Shown: positions 15,376 through 23,553 of the stretch, in pieces | How the letters are laid out: every line of letters starts with the position of its first letter | Numbering within the stretch: position 1 is the first letter of the stretch | Source of the DNA: Bacteroidaceae bacterium | GTDB taxonomy: Bacteria > Bacteroidota > Bacteroidia > Bacteroidales > Bacteroidaceae | Reading direction: 5' to 3' | NCBI GenBank assembly: GCA_017517605.1 | Contig: JAFWYQ010000025.1 | Location: 1 to 48,033 of the forward strand | DNA length: 48,033 nt | Made by a program: the position numbers and the translations under genes | The notes under the pieces: generated by a model | Told to the model about the DNA's origin: nothing | The model's database searches: none | Seen by the model: only the letters and a program-made list of their open reading frames with translations

Positions 15376-16662
15376 ATGGTAACCCCCGAAATACAGCAAG
15401 TGAAGCTACGGTTTGGCATCATCGGCAATGCCGACGGACTCAACCGTGCCATAGACATCGCCATGCAGGTGGCCCCCACCGACCTGTCGGTGCTCATCAC
15501 CGGCGAAAGCGGTGTGGGTAAAGAGGCTTTCCCCAAGATTATCCACGAGTATAGCCGGCGCAAGCACAGCCGCAAGTACATTGCCGTGAACTGTGGTGCC
15601 ATCCCTGAAGGCACCATCGACTCCGAGCTGTTCGGCCACGAGAAGGGCGCCTTCACCGGAGCCATCGGCGAGCGTCAGGGCTACTTTGGCGAGGCCAACG
15701 GTGGCACCATCTTCCTCGACGAGGTGGGCGAACTGCCACTGGCCACACAGGCCCGCCTGTTGCGCGTGCTCGAGAGTGGCGAGTACATCCGCGTAGGCTC
15801 TTCAAAGGTGGAGAAGACCGACGTGCGCATCGTGGCCGCCACGAACGTGAACCTCATGCAGGCCATTGCCGAGGGGCGCTTCCGCGAAGACCTCTTCTAC
15901 CGCCTCAACACCGTGCCCATCACCATACCCCCCCTGCGCGAGAGGGGAGGCGACATCAGCCTGCTCTTCCGCAAGTTTGCAAACGACTTTGCCGAGACTT
16001 ACCGTATGCCCGCCATCCAACTGACCGAGGATGCACAACGCCTGTTGCTGGATTACCCTTGGCCGGGCAATGTGCGCCAGTTGAAGAATGTGACCGAGCA
16101 GATTTCCATCATCGAACGTAACCGCGAGATTACGGCCGAGATATTGCAAACCTATATTCCCGCTCCCGTGAGGGAATCACGTATGCCCGCCCTGGTAGGA
16201 AATTCTTCCTCGTCGGGAAAAACATTCGAGAGCGAACGCGAGATTCTGTATCAGATATTGTTCGACCTTCGTCGCGATGTGACCGAATTGAAACGCTTGG
16301 TCAACTCCAACATCGGACAGATGCACTCCGCATCCCCGTCGGGTGGAAGCAATGTGCCGGTTCCCTACTATCCGACCGAGGAGGTGCAGTACCCCACCGT
16401 GCAGAGGGTGCAGACCATCCCCGATGCTTCGGTGTTGCCGGCACCGACAATGAACCGTTCTTCGTCCAGAGTGATGGAAGACGAGGATATTCAGGATACC
16501 GAGGAGTATGTGGAGGAGTCTCTGTCGTTGAACGACTTGGAGCGCGAAACTATCCGCAAGGCATTGGAGCGCCATCACGGACGCCGGCGCAATGCTGCCA
16601 AGGACTTGAACATATCGGAACGTACCCTCTATCGGAAAATCAAAGATTATGGATTGGATTAA
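15376..16662 (+). CDS. Sigma-54-dependent transcriptional activator (AAA+ and Fis-type HTH), no receiver domain
   Basis: A 428-aa enhancer-binding protein. AAA+ domain residues about 12-245: Walker A GESGVGKE (43-50), the sigma-54 contact loop GAFTGA (about 92-97), Walker B TIFLDEVGEL, and RLNTVPITIPPLRER. A long Ser/Pro/Glu-rich linker (about 265-385) leads to a Fis-type HTH at the end (AAKDLNISERTLYRKIKDYGL). There is no N-terminal receiver or GAF domain, so control by protein level, a partner or the linker is likely. The target promoters are not identifiable here. lptE overlaps its end by 14 bp, tying the regulator to envelope genes lptE, TPR and secG. Codon use is G/C-rich in the first two thirds and lower after about 16.1 kb. 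Confidence 0.95.
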   Translation: MVTPEIQQVKLRFGIIGNADGLNRAIDIAMQVAPTDLSVLITGESGVGKEAFPKIIHEYSRRKHSRKYIAVNCGAIPEGTIDSELFGHEKGAFTGAIGERQGYFGEANGGTIFLDEVGELPLATQARLLRVLESGEYIRVGSSKVEKTDVRIVAATNVNLMQAIAEGRFREDLFYRLNTVPITIPPLRERGGDISLLFRKFANDFAETYRMPAIQLTEDAQRLLLDYPWPGNVRQLKNVTEQISIIERNREITAEILQTYIPAPVRESRMPALVGNSSSSGKTFESEREILYQILFDLRRDVTELKRLVNSNIGQMHSASPSGGSNVPVPYYPTEEVQYPTVQRVQTIPDASVLPAPTMNRSSSRVMEDEDIQDTEEYVEESLSLNDLERETIRKALERHHGRRRNAAKDLNISERTLYRKIKDYGLD

Positions 16663-17170
16663 GAAACAGAAATATATCGTAGTTAGCCTCCTGTCGGCCT
16701 TGCTGATGGCTTCGTGCACCATATCCTATAAGTTCAATGGCGCCTCCATCAACTACGACAAGGTTAAGACCATCACCATTGAGGACTTTGCCAATCGTGC
16801 CTCGTATGTGTGGGGCCCCATGGCACCGATGTTCAACACCGATTTGCAGGACATCTATGTGCAACAGACCCGCCTGCAACAGGTGAAGCGTGGAGGCGAC
16901 CTCCACATCGCGGGCGAGATAACGGCTTACGACCAGTACAACAAGTCAGTCTCGGCCGAAGGATACTCGTCGGTAGTGGAATTGAAGATGGTGGTGAGCG
17001 TGCGCTTTACCAACAACACCAACCATTCCGAGGATTTCGAGAAGACCTTCTCGGCCACGTGTGAATACGACGCCACCCAGCAACTCTCGTCCGTGCAGGA
17101 GGAATTGGTGACTCAGATGATTGACGAGATTACCGAACAGATATTCAATGCTACCGTTGCTAACTGGTAA
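16649..17170 (+). CDS. lptE: LptE-family LPS assembly lipoprotein
   Basis: LptE plugs the LptD barrel in the outer membrane and helps deliver lipopolysaccharide. The 173-aa protein has a lipoprotein signal (VVSLLSALLMASC, Cys about residue 23) and the Bacteroidetes LptE pattern: TISYKFNGASINYDKVKTI, FANRASYVWGPMAP, FNTDLQDIYVQQTRLQQV, GGDLHIAGEITAYD. The ATG lies inside the end of the sigma-54 gene. LptD itself is encoded about 8 kb away at 25444-28224. A dispersed repeat element follows before the next gene. Confidence 0.9.
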   Translation: MDWIKKQKYIVVSLLSALLMASCTISYKFNGASINYDKVKTITIEDFANRASYVWGPMAPMFNTDLQDIYVQQTRLQQVKRGGDLHIAGEITAYDQYNKSVSAEGYSSVVELKMVVSVRFTNNTNHSEDFEKTFSATCEYDATQQLSSVQEELVTQMIDEITEQIFNATVANW

Positions 17171-17285
17171 GGAGTTGAGACGGTAAAGGAGTTATCGCAG
17201 GCACAGCCTGCCGGCCAAATGTATTGCAATACTATTGGCTCTAACTCCTTAGGTTCGTAGAGCCGATAACTCCTGTAACTCCTAA
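17171..17285 (+). repeat. Dispersed GGAGTTA hairpin element, copy A
   Basis: About 115 bp filling the gap after lptE. It contains GGAGTTATCGC, CCAAATGTATTGC, ACTATTGGCTCTAACTCC, AGAGCCGATAACTCC and GTAACTCCT. All of these words recur in the same order on the opposite strand at 33170-33315, so the two are copies of one element. GGAGTTA/TAACTCC words at the two ends allow a hairpin. Confidence 0.85.
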
Positions 17286-17319
17286 AAGAAAATTAGATAA
17301 AGAATAAAAAGACGAGTCT

Positions 17320-18093
17320 ATGAGTCTGAATATACCTGAATTGATAGCCCATCCCGAAAAGTTGGCTGACCGTGCGGTGCTGAACGAACTGCGCGAGTTG
17401 ATGGACGAATATCCCTATTTTCAGTCCATCCGTCTGTTGTATATCAAGGGACTCTATCTGTTGCGCGATGCTTCGTTTGGCGAAGAGTTGAGGCGCGCAG
17501 CCCTTTTTGTTCCCGACCGCAAGGTGCTTTTCAACCAGATTGAAGGCGAATACTATACCCTCCGCCCTGTAGTGCGTAAGGCAAAACACCAAGTGGCTGA
17601 TGAGTCGGCACCGGTTGACCGTACCCAGGTGCTGATTGATGCTTTCCTCAATGGATTGCCACCCGAACCGGAAGAGGAGACACCCCTGTTGCCGATAGAC
17701 GATGGCGGACTCAGTGCGGACTATACGGCATACATCCTTCGCGAAGAAGAATTGTCGGATGAAGAGGAGGATGCTACCGATGACATGACTCCCATGAAGG
17801 GGCAGCAACTGATTGATGATTTCATTAAAAATTCAGACAATAATACCCCTGCCGAAGTAAAAGAAGAGCCGATTCCTGTAGTGGAACAAGAAATGGAGAA
17901 ATTACCCGAAATTGACGAAGATGATGGCTATTTTACCGAGACTTTGGCCAAAATTTACATAAAACAGCAGCGATATGGCAAGGCTCTTGAAATTATTCGG
18001 CGATTAAGTTTGAAATATCCAAAAAAAAATGCTTACTTTGCAGACCAAATTCGATTCTTGGAGAAATTAATAATAAATTCTAACGATAAATAA
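17320..18093 (+). CDS. Tetratricopeptide-repeat-like protein
   Basis: A 257-aa protein with no signal peptide. The N-terminal part (LIAHPEKL, LRELMDEYPYFQSIRLLYIKGLY) and the C-terminal part (YFTETLAKIYIKQQRYGKALEIIRRLSLKYPKK, about 206-238) are helical and TPR-like; the middle (residues about 105-200) is rich in Glu, Asp and Pro and probably disordered. TPR proteins are scaffolds; no partner is evident. It sits between lptE and secG, with secG starting 12 bp after its stop, an arrangement I recall from other Bacteroides genomes. Confidence 0.75.
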   Translation: MSLNIPELIAHPEKLADRAVLNELRELMDEYPYFQSIRLLYIKGLYLLRDASFGEELRRAALFVPDRKVLFNQIEGEYYTLRPVVRKAKHQVADESAPVDRTQVLIDAFLNGLPPEPEEETPLLPIDDGGLSADYTAYILREEELSDEEEDATDDMTPMKGQQLIDDFIKNSDNNTPAEVKEEPIPVVEQEMEKLPEIDEDDGYFTETLAKIYIKQQRYGKALEIIRRLSLKYPKKNAYFADQIRFLEKLIINSNDK

Positions 18094-18105
18094 ACAAAGA
18101 AAAAG

Positions 18106-18453
18106 ATGTACGTATTGTTGATTGTATTGATTGTGTTCGTCGCTATTCTGTTGTGCGGCGTAGTCATGATCCAGAATTCAAAAGGAGGCGGTTTGGCCTC
18201 AAGCTTTGCTTCGTCAAACCAGATTATGGGTGTGCGCAAGACCACTGACTTCATTGAGAAGTTCACTTGGGGATGCGCCATTGTAATGGTAGTGTTGAGC
18301 ATTGCTACTGCCTATGTGTTGCCTCACGGTACAGTAGCTACCCATTCAGTGCTTCAGGACGAGGCTCAGAGCGAAAGCTTGGTTAACCCCGTAACCGTTC
18401 CCGGTTTCGATGCGGCTGTTCCTGCTGAAACTCCCGCTACTCCTGCCGAATAA
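18106..18453 (+). CDS. secG: Preprotein translocase subunit SecG
   Basis: SecG is the small non-essential subunit of the SecYEG channel. The 115-aa protein has two membrane helices (residues 2-21 and about 52-74) separated by the conserved cytoplasmic loop NSKGGGLASSFASSNQIMGVRK, and an extended Ala/Pro/Glu-rich tail typical of Bacteroidetes SecG. It is followed at once by a strong terminator, so it is the last gene of the sigma-54/lptE/TPR/secG unit. Confidence 0.95.
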   Translation: MYVLLIVLIVFVAILLCGVVMIQNSKGGGLASSFASSNQIMGVRKTTDFIEKFTWGCAIVMVVLSIATAYVLPHGTVATHSVLQDEAQSESLVNPVTVPGFDAAVPAETPATPAE

Positions 18454-18469
18454 TGAACAGGAAATAAAA

Positions 18470-18516
18470 GAAAAGAGGATGTGTCCCGCATGTGGATACA
18501 TCCTCTTTTCTTGTTT
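18470..18516 (+). terminator. Rho-independent terminator after secG
   Basis: GAAAAGAGGATGT (18470-18482) pairs with ACATCCTCTTTTC (18498-18510), followed by TTGTTTTT. The gene downstream is convergent. Confidence 0.9.
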
Positions 18517-18527
18517 TTAAACGTCAC

Positions 18528-19298
18528 TTATCGGCTTGTATGATGGATAAGGTGTTTGATTTCCTGCAACTCGGATTTGATTTCTTGTAACTCGCCCTTC
18601 AAGGCTTTGAACTCTTCCTGCATGGCCTCTTTCTCAATGAATGCGTGTATCTGTTCGCTGATGGCGGTCATACCGGCAATGGAGGGGTGGCTCTGTTGCT
18701 TGTCTATATTATATAAGGTAATGACGGGTACATCGTAGCGCTGGCAGATGGTGTAGACGGATTCGTTGATGACATCCTTCAGCTCGCTATTCAGCAGATA
18801 ATAGACTTTGGCATGAGGATAGAGGCTTTGCAATCCGTTGAGCAGATAGGCAAGAGCCGGGCGGAAACTGTATAGCTCTTCCTTTGTCCATCCTTCGTAT
18901 CTGTACTCTCCGATGGGAGCACCTGCCCAACTGTCGTTGGTGGCACCGAAGATGAAGATGATGTCGGGGTTACCCAAATTGTTCATGCGGGTGATGAAGG
19001 AACGGTCGCTATAATCCTCCTTGCGATAACCGGTGTTGCAGATGGTGGAGCCGCTGAAGGAATTGTTTACTTCCAGCGTGTAGCCGTAGTTGTTGATGAA
19101 CTGTTGCCACCAGGTTTGTTTCAGCTCCTTCACGTCGTTCTTGTCAGTAGGATACCATACGGCATTCTCTTTGGGGGTTACGTTCTCCTTGAAGGTCGAG
19201 TACGAGTCGCCGAGGATAGAGACTTTTTTCTGTGCATGTGCGACACTTGCAGAGAGGGCACAGAGGAATAGTGCCAGTAGGATGAAATGTTTCTTCAT
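18528..19298 (-). CDS. Secreted SGNH/GDSL-family hydrolase
   Basis: A 256-aa protein with a cleavable signal peptide (MKKHFILLALFLCALSASVAHA). SGNH blocks: GDSYSTF (catalytic Ser) soon after cleavage, an Asn-containing block near NNSFSGSTIC, GATNDSW, and a late SHPSIAG carrying the probable catalytic His, with Asp in NIDKQQSHPS. The family includes esterases and acetyl-xylan or peptidoglycan deacetylases; the substrate is unknown. The end (QEEFKALKGELQEIKSELQE) is a heptad-patterned coiled coil, unusual for a monomeric esterase and possibly for oligomerisation. The ATG at 19298 is chosen because it begins the signal peptide; an ORF start 13 codons upstream does not. Confidence 0.85.
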   Translation of the reverse strand: MKKHFILLALFLCALSASVAHAQKKVSILGDSYSTFKENVTPKENAVWYPTDKNDVKELKQTWWQQFINNYGYTLEVNNSFSGSTICNTGYRKEDYSDRSFITRMNNLGNPDIIFIFGATNDSWAGAPIGEYRYEGWTKEELYSFRPALAYLLNGLQSLYPHAKVYYLLNSELKDVINESVYTICQRYDVPVITLYNIDKQQSHPSIAGMTAISEQIHAFIEKEAMQEEFKALKGELQEIKSELQEIKHLIHHTSR

Positions 19299-19326
19299 GT
19301 TTTTGTTGTTTTTATAGTTTGTTAAA

Positions 19327-19641
19327 TTATTCTTCACTTTCTTCCAATGCCTCGATTAGGAAACTGACGGGACGAAATCCGTCGTTGCACGAAATCATGG
19401 CTGAATGAGGATTTTTCATCCAGCCATCGTAGAAGTTGCTTCCGCCATGAGCCAATGCCATAACGAAGGGCGACATGGAGTCCCATGCACTTTGACAAAG
19501 TCCCTCGGGCTTTTCCCAACCGTTGGCAATGAATACTTGCCCCTCGCACATGTCGCAGGCATGTTCAAGCGGGTTCTCGTATTGGGCTATCAAGTCGTGA
19601 TAGCACGCTTTGCGGATGACTGTGATACGGATTTTTTTCAT
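19327..19641 (-). CDS. TIGR04076 family protein
   Basis: A 104-aa cysteine-containing protein with the pattern I associate with TIGR04076: MKKIRITVIRKACYHDL, CDMCEGQVF, PEGLCQSAWDSMSPFVMALAHGG, WMKNPHSAMISCNDGFRPVSF. Function is unknown. The conserved cysteines (C38 C41-type pair, one in GLC, one in SCNDG) suggest metal binding. It lies between the SGNH hydrolase (28 bp downstream) and the 187-aa protein in the murF-led minus-strand run. The 75-bp gap upstream has short simple repeats (ACCTTAAA twice, ACAAGCTACAAG). Confidence 0.8.
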   Translation of the reverse strand: MKKIRITVIRKACYHDLIAQYENPLEHACDMCEGQVFIANGWEKPEGLCQSAWDSMSPFVMALAHGGSNFYDGWMKNPHSAMISCNDGFRPVSFLIEALEESEE

Positions 19642-19716
19642 AATTGATTAGTTACAAGCTACAAGTTACAAACTTCTTGAACTTTGAACCTTAAACCTTA
19701 AACCTTGAACTTTTCC

Positions 19717-20280
19717 TTACCCCGGCATTTCCACCTTCTCGAACTTGTATCCGAGGCGCTTCAACTCAATGGCTGCACCGATGCGATACATCACGCGACA
19801 GGCGCGGGCGAATACGTGGAAAGCCATGGCGCTTTGTGGTTCGATACGCTCGTGGCGAATGAGTGCTACGGCTGTTTCTCCACATCGGCGGATGATATTT
19901 TCGATATTCTTTGTTTCGTAGCCGTCGGGCAGAAGGTTGAGCATGTCGAATGTGATATGTTCGTCCATGTCGTCGAATCCTTGTTTGCCATAGTAGCTAC
20001 TGTAGGGTGCTTGTTTGCAGAGGTTCCAGTCGTTGTCCCATCCCCAAGCGACTCCCATCCCTAAATAGGAGGCCCATGCTACCGAAACGGTGGGGTAGTC
20101 CTTCACTTGTGGCACGGCATCGGCCATGTATTCGGGTGCCAATGTACGCCAATGTTCGTCGATGTCTTCGCTTGCCAATAAGGTGCCGTTGAGCATGCCG
20201 GCTGAGGTGCAGAGGCGTAAAAGCTCCTCTTCTACACGGCGTTCGAATTTCTCTAAGTAATCAGTTCGTAGGGTTTCCAT
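19717..20280 (-). CDS. Conserved-looking hypothetical protein
   Basis: 187 aa, not recognised. No signal peptide or membrane segment. It begins METLRTDYLEKFERRVEEELL and has a Trp-rich centre (VSVAWASYLGMGVAWGWDNDWN, about 83-105) and a helical C-terminal half. Composition and codon use match its neighbours, and it starts 24 bp after the murF stop, so it is probably a real gene co-transcribed with murF. Confidence 0.7.
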   Translation of the reverse strand: METLRTDYLEKFERRVEEELLRLCTSAGMLNGTLLASEDIDEHWRTLAPEYMADAVPQVKDYPTVSVAWASYLGMGVAWGWDNDWNLCKQAPYSSYYGKQGFDDMDEHITFDMLNLLPDGYETKNIENIIRRCGETAVALIRHERIEPQSAMAFHVFARACRVMYRIGAAIELKRLGYKFEKVEMPG

Positions 20281-20304
20281 AATGGTGTCGGTTTATGAAA
20301 TGTA

Positions 20305-21615
20305 TTATAGGTAGGGGACGGTTTGGGCCAATTTCATGCTGTTTGAACCTTTTATAAGGATATAGAAGTCATGGATTTCCTCTTCTTGAATGGCTTGAAT
20401 CACTTCGTTTACATGGCTGAAAGTGCGATGCTTGTCCGAAATGGCCGTTGCGGTGAATTGATCACCGACGAGCCATACTTTGTCGAACTGGGTTTCGTCG
20501 AGGAAGGAGACAATCTTTTGGTGTTCGTCCATACTGCATTCGCCCAATTCTTTCATGTCTCCAAGGATGGCCATCTTGGGTGTCACGTCCATGTCGCGGA
20601 AATTCTTCAATGCTGCCATCATGCTGGTAGGGTTGGCATTGTAGGCATCGATGATGAGGCGGTTGTGTGGCGTGTGTTCCAATTGCGAACGGTTGTTGCG
20701 CGGGATGTATTCGGTCAGGGCTTCGTTGATTTGCGAAGGGGTTACTCCAAAATAGAGGCCTATAGTAGCGGCCGCCATCATGTTGTCGATGTTGTATGAG
20801 CCGATGAGGTGTGTCTGCACTTCATTCCAAGCCGAATTCCCCATATGCCAGCGGAAGTGTAGGTAAGGAGCACAATCGATGACTTCACCGCTGACGCGCA
20901 AGGGTAGGTGCTCTTGTGGTGCTCCGTAGCGTATCTGGTTCAAGTCCTGTGCAATCTCTGTCAAGTACTTGTTGTCGTTGTTGATGAAAATGGTAGCATT
21001 GGATTTGGTGCGCAAATAGTCGAACAATTCGCCTTTGGTGCGGATGACGCCTTCCAACGATCCGAATCCTTGCAAGTGTGCCATACCCACGTTGGTGATA
21101 AGGCCGAAGTCGGGTTCGGCAATCTCGGTCAACTCCTTGATGTCGCCGGGATGGCTGGCACCCATTTCGATGACGGCAATGTCATGTTCTGCCGTAAGGC
21201 GCAACAAGGTGAGGGGGACTCCGATGGCATTGTTCAAATTGCCTTCGGTATAGAGCACGTTGTGCACTTGGCTCAATACGGCGGCAACCAACTCTTTAGT
21301 GGTGGTTTTGCCATTGGTGCCAGTGATGCCTATCACACGTGTTCCCAATTGACGACGGTGGTAGTTGGCAAGTTTTTGTAAAGCTTTCAAAGTGTCGTTA
21401 ACAAGGATGAACCGCTTGTCGTTAGGGACGGCATAGGATGGTTCATCTATTACAGCATAGGCACAACCTGCTTCCAGTGCTTTTGAAGCAAAGGCGTTTC
21501 CGTTGAAGTTCTCGCCTTTGAGGGCAAAGAAGATGGAGCCTTTGGGGCAGTTGCGGCTATCTGTTGTCACTAACCTTTTTTCTTGGAAAAGGTGGTATAA
21601 AGCGGCTATTTCCAT
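20305..21615 (-). CDS. murF: UDP-N-acetylmuramoyl-tripeptide--D-alanyl-D-alanine ligase (MurF)
   Basis: MurF adds D-Ala-D-Ala to UDP-MurNAc-tripeptide, the last cytoplasmic step of the peptidoglycan precursor. The 436-aa protein has the Mur ligase P-loop GITGTNGKTTTKE (about 103-115), VIEMGASHPGDI, NVGMAHLQGFGSLEGV, the H-N-R ribose block RNNRSQ, and DAYNANPTSM. The ATG at 21615 is used because the 25 upstream codons of the ORF are outside the family. On the minus strand TATCTTTG (21639-21646) lies 24 bp upstream and is a likely -7 element. folP is divergent. Confidence 0.96.
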   Translation of the reverse strand: MEIAALYHLFQEKRLVTTDSRNCPKGSIFFALKGENFNGNAFASKALEAGCAYAVIDEPSYAVPNDKRFILVNDTLKALQKLANYHRRQLGTRVIGITGTNGKTTTKELVAAVLSQVHNVLYTEGNLNNAIGVPLTLLRLTAEHDIAVIEMGASHPGDIKELTEIAEPDFGLITNVGMAHLQGFGSLEGVIRTKGELFDYLRTKSNATIFINNDNKYLTEIAQDLNQIRYGAPQEHLPLRVSGEVIDCAPYLHFRWHMGNSAWNEVQTHLIGSYNIDNMMAAATIGLYFGVTPSQINEALTEYIPRNNRSQLEHTPHNRLIIDAYNANPTSMMAALKNFRDMDVTPKMAILGDMKELGECSMDEHQKIVSFLDETQFDKVWLVGDQFTATAISDKHRTFSHVNEVIQAIQEEEIHDFYILIKGSNSMKLAQTVPYL

Positions 21616-21638
21616 ATCTATTTTTAAGTTTTGGGGAA

Positions 21639-21708
21639 CAAAGATACAATAAAACAACAAAAAAATGGCAGGAAAGTCTGTTAATCCCAAGAAATGTGTG
21701 TATTTTTG
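21639..21708. promoter_or_regulatory. Divergent -7 elements for murF and folP
   Basis: TATCTTTG on the minus strand (21639-21646) points to murF; TATTTTTG on the plus strand (21701-21708) points to folP. The -33 TTTG is weak in both. Confidence 0.55.
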
Positions 21709-21735
21709 CCATGATGTTTAAATGAAAGTGCGTTT

Positions 21736-22590
21736 ATGCAGCCCTTGAAACACTATACAATCAATGTGAACGGGCGTTTGCTCTCACTAGACAAACCAAA
21801 GGTAATGGGAATCCTGAACCTTTCGGAAGACTCTTTCTATGCCCCGAGTTCCGCCCCTACGAGAGAAAAAGTTTTTTCTCGTCTGGAAAAAATTTTGTCC
21901 GAGGGAACCGATATGATTGATGTGGGTGCATGTTCTACCCGTCCGGGTTCGACGGGAGTGACTATGGAGGAAGAGATGCAGGCTCTTCGGATGGCCTTGC
22001 TCATCATCCGTGAGCGGGCACCTGAGGCCATTGTGTCTGTCGACACTTATCGTGCTGATGTGGCCACTATGTGTGTGGAGGAGTATGGTGTGTCGATGAT
22101 TAACGACATATCAGCCGGCGAAATGGACAATCGTATGTTCGATACCATTGCCCGATTGCGCGTACCTTATGTAATGATGCACATGCAGGGAGTGCCTGCC
22201 ACTATGCAGGTGAATCCCCAATACAATGATGTGGTGGACGACGTGGTTACCTATTTGGCCCGCCGGGCAGGTGAGTTGCGCGACAGGGGAGTGGCCGATG
22301 TGATTGTGGATCCGGGCTTTGGCTTCGGAAAGACTTTAGAGCATAATTACGAATTGATGTCGCGCCTCGAAGAACTGCATCTGTTGGAGATGCCTCTGTT
22401 GGTAGGTGTTTCGCGGAAGTCGATGGTTTATAGTCTTCTTGATACTACTCCCGAAGATTCGTTGGAGGGCACAACTGCATTGAATACCATAGCATTGATG
22501 AAAGGTGCTCACATCCTGCGGGTGCACGATGTCAAAGCCTGTCGTCAGTGTGTCGAGATTGTAGATAAGTTGAGACGTGTACACCCTTAA
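21736..22590 (+). CDS. folP: Dihydropteroate synthase (FolP)
   Basis: FolP condenses p-aminobenzoate with hydroxymethyl-dihydropterin pyrophosphate in folate synthesis and is the sulfonamide target. The 284-aa protein has VMGILNLSEDSF, the loop DVGACSTRPGS, SVDTYRADVA, INDISAG, MHMQG, DPGFGFGKTLEHN, GVSRKSM and RVHDV. The first loop has LNLSEDSF rather than the more common LNxTPDSF. The cyclase gene cdaA begins 38 bp later. Confidence 0.96.
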   Translation: MQPLKHYTINVNGRLLSLDKPKVMGILNLSEDSFYAPSSAPTREKVFSRLEKILSEGTDMIDVGACSTRPGSTGVTMEEEMQALRMALLIIRERAPEAIVSVDTYRADVATMCVEEYGVSMINDISAGEMDNRMFDTIARLRVPYVMMHMQGVPATMQVNPQYNDVVDDVVTYLARRAGELRDRGVADVIVDPGFGFGKTLEHNYELMSRLEELHLLEMPLLVGVSRKSMVYSLLDTTPEDSLEGTTALNTIALMKGAHILRVHDVKACRQCVEIVDKLRRVHP

Positions 22591-22628
22591 CTTTTAGTTT
22601 TTAACTTTTAAATTTTAATTCTCTCACC

Positions 22629-23405
22629 GTGTTTATTGAATTTGGCATAAAGGATTTTATCGACATACTGTTAGTCGCATTTCTGTTGTACAAATTGTAC
22701 AAGTTGATGAAAGAGACAGGTTCGTTGAACATCTTCATCGGTGTATTGATGTTCTTGGGTGTGTGGGTACTAGTTTCGCAAGTGTTGGAAATGCGTCTGC
22801 TGGGAAGCATCCTCGATGTGTTGCAAAATGTAGGTATTCTTGCCTTGATAGTACTTTTTCAAGAAGAAATACGCCGATTCCTACTCAATTTAGGAACTCA
22901 TCGTAAGATGAACAATGTATTGAAATGGCTTGGGGGTAAAAAGAGTGAGCAGGTAGAGCGTGCCGACATGATGCCTTTGGTAATGGCCTGTTTGAACATG
23001 AGCAAGCAGAAAGTGGGCGCTTTGATTGTGATAGAGCAGGAAGTGCCGTTGAACGAATTTGTGCGCACTGGTGATGAGATTGACGCCACCATCAGTCAAC
23101 GTTTGATAGAGAATATCTTTTTCAAGAATAGCCCCCTTCACGATGGAGCCATGATTATTTGTGGCAAACGCATCAAGGCCGCCGGTTGCATCTTGCCGGT
23201 TTCGCACGACCTTAATATCCCACGCCATTTAGGACTTCGCCATCGTGCTGCATTAGGTGTCTCGCAAGTCTCAGATGCAATCGTCATTATTGTGTCAGAG
23301 CAGACTGGTGCCATCTCTATGGCTCATGAGGGACAATTCCGTTTGCGCCTTTCGGCAGAAGAACTCGAACGTGAGTTGACGCGTGTTAAGATTATCAACA
23401 GATAA
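22629..23405 (+). CDS. cdaA: Membrane diadenylate cyclase (CdaA/DisA-N type)
   Basis: Makes cyclic di-AMP from two ATP. The 258-aa protein has an N-terminal membrane region with about three helices (residues 8-85) and then the DAC domain with SPLHDGAMII (DGA motif) and GLRHRAALG (RHR motif), both intact. The start is GTG at 22629 (GTG TTT ATT GAA), the first start codon in frame after an AT-rich tract. folP is upstream at 38 bp, a pairing common in Bacteroidetes. No recognisable c-di-AMP target gene is adjacent. Confidence 0.93.
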   Translation: MFIEFGIKDFIDILLVAFLLYKLYKLMKETGSLNIFIGVLMFLGVWVLVSQVLEMRLLGSILDVLQNVGILALIVLFQEEIRRFLLNLGTHRKMNNVLKWLGGKKSEQVERADMMPLVMACLNMSKQKVGALIVIEQEVPLNEFVRTGDEIDATISQRLIENIFFKNSPLHDGAMIICGKRIKAAGCILPVSHDLNIPRHLGLRHRAALGVSQVSDAIVIIVSEQTGAISMAHEGQFRLRLSAEELERELTRVKIINR

Positions 23406-23553
23406 TTGCATTTCGTGCATTCTTTTAGAATATCCTTTCCAAAAAGAAAGTTGAATGATTGTTTTTGATGCCATTTTTATTTTATTTTTCTAAAAATGGT
23501 TTCATTCTAATAAAATATTGCGTATATTTGCGGCCGATTTAAATATAACATAC

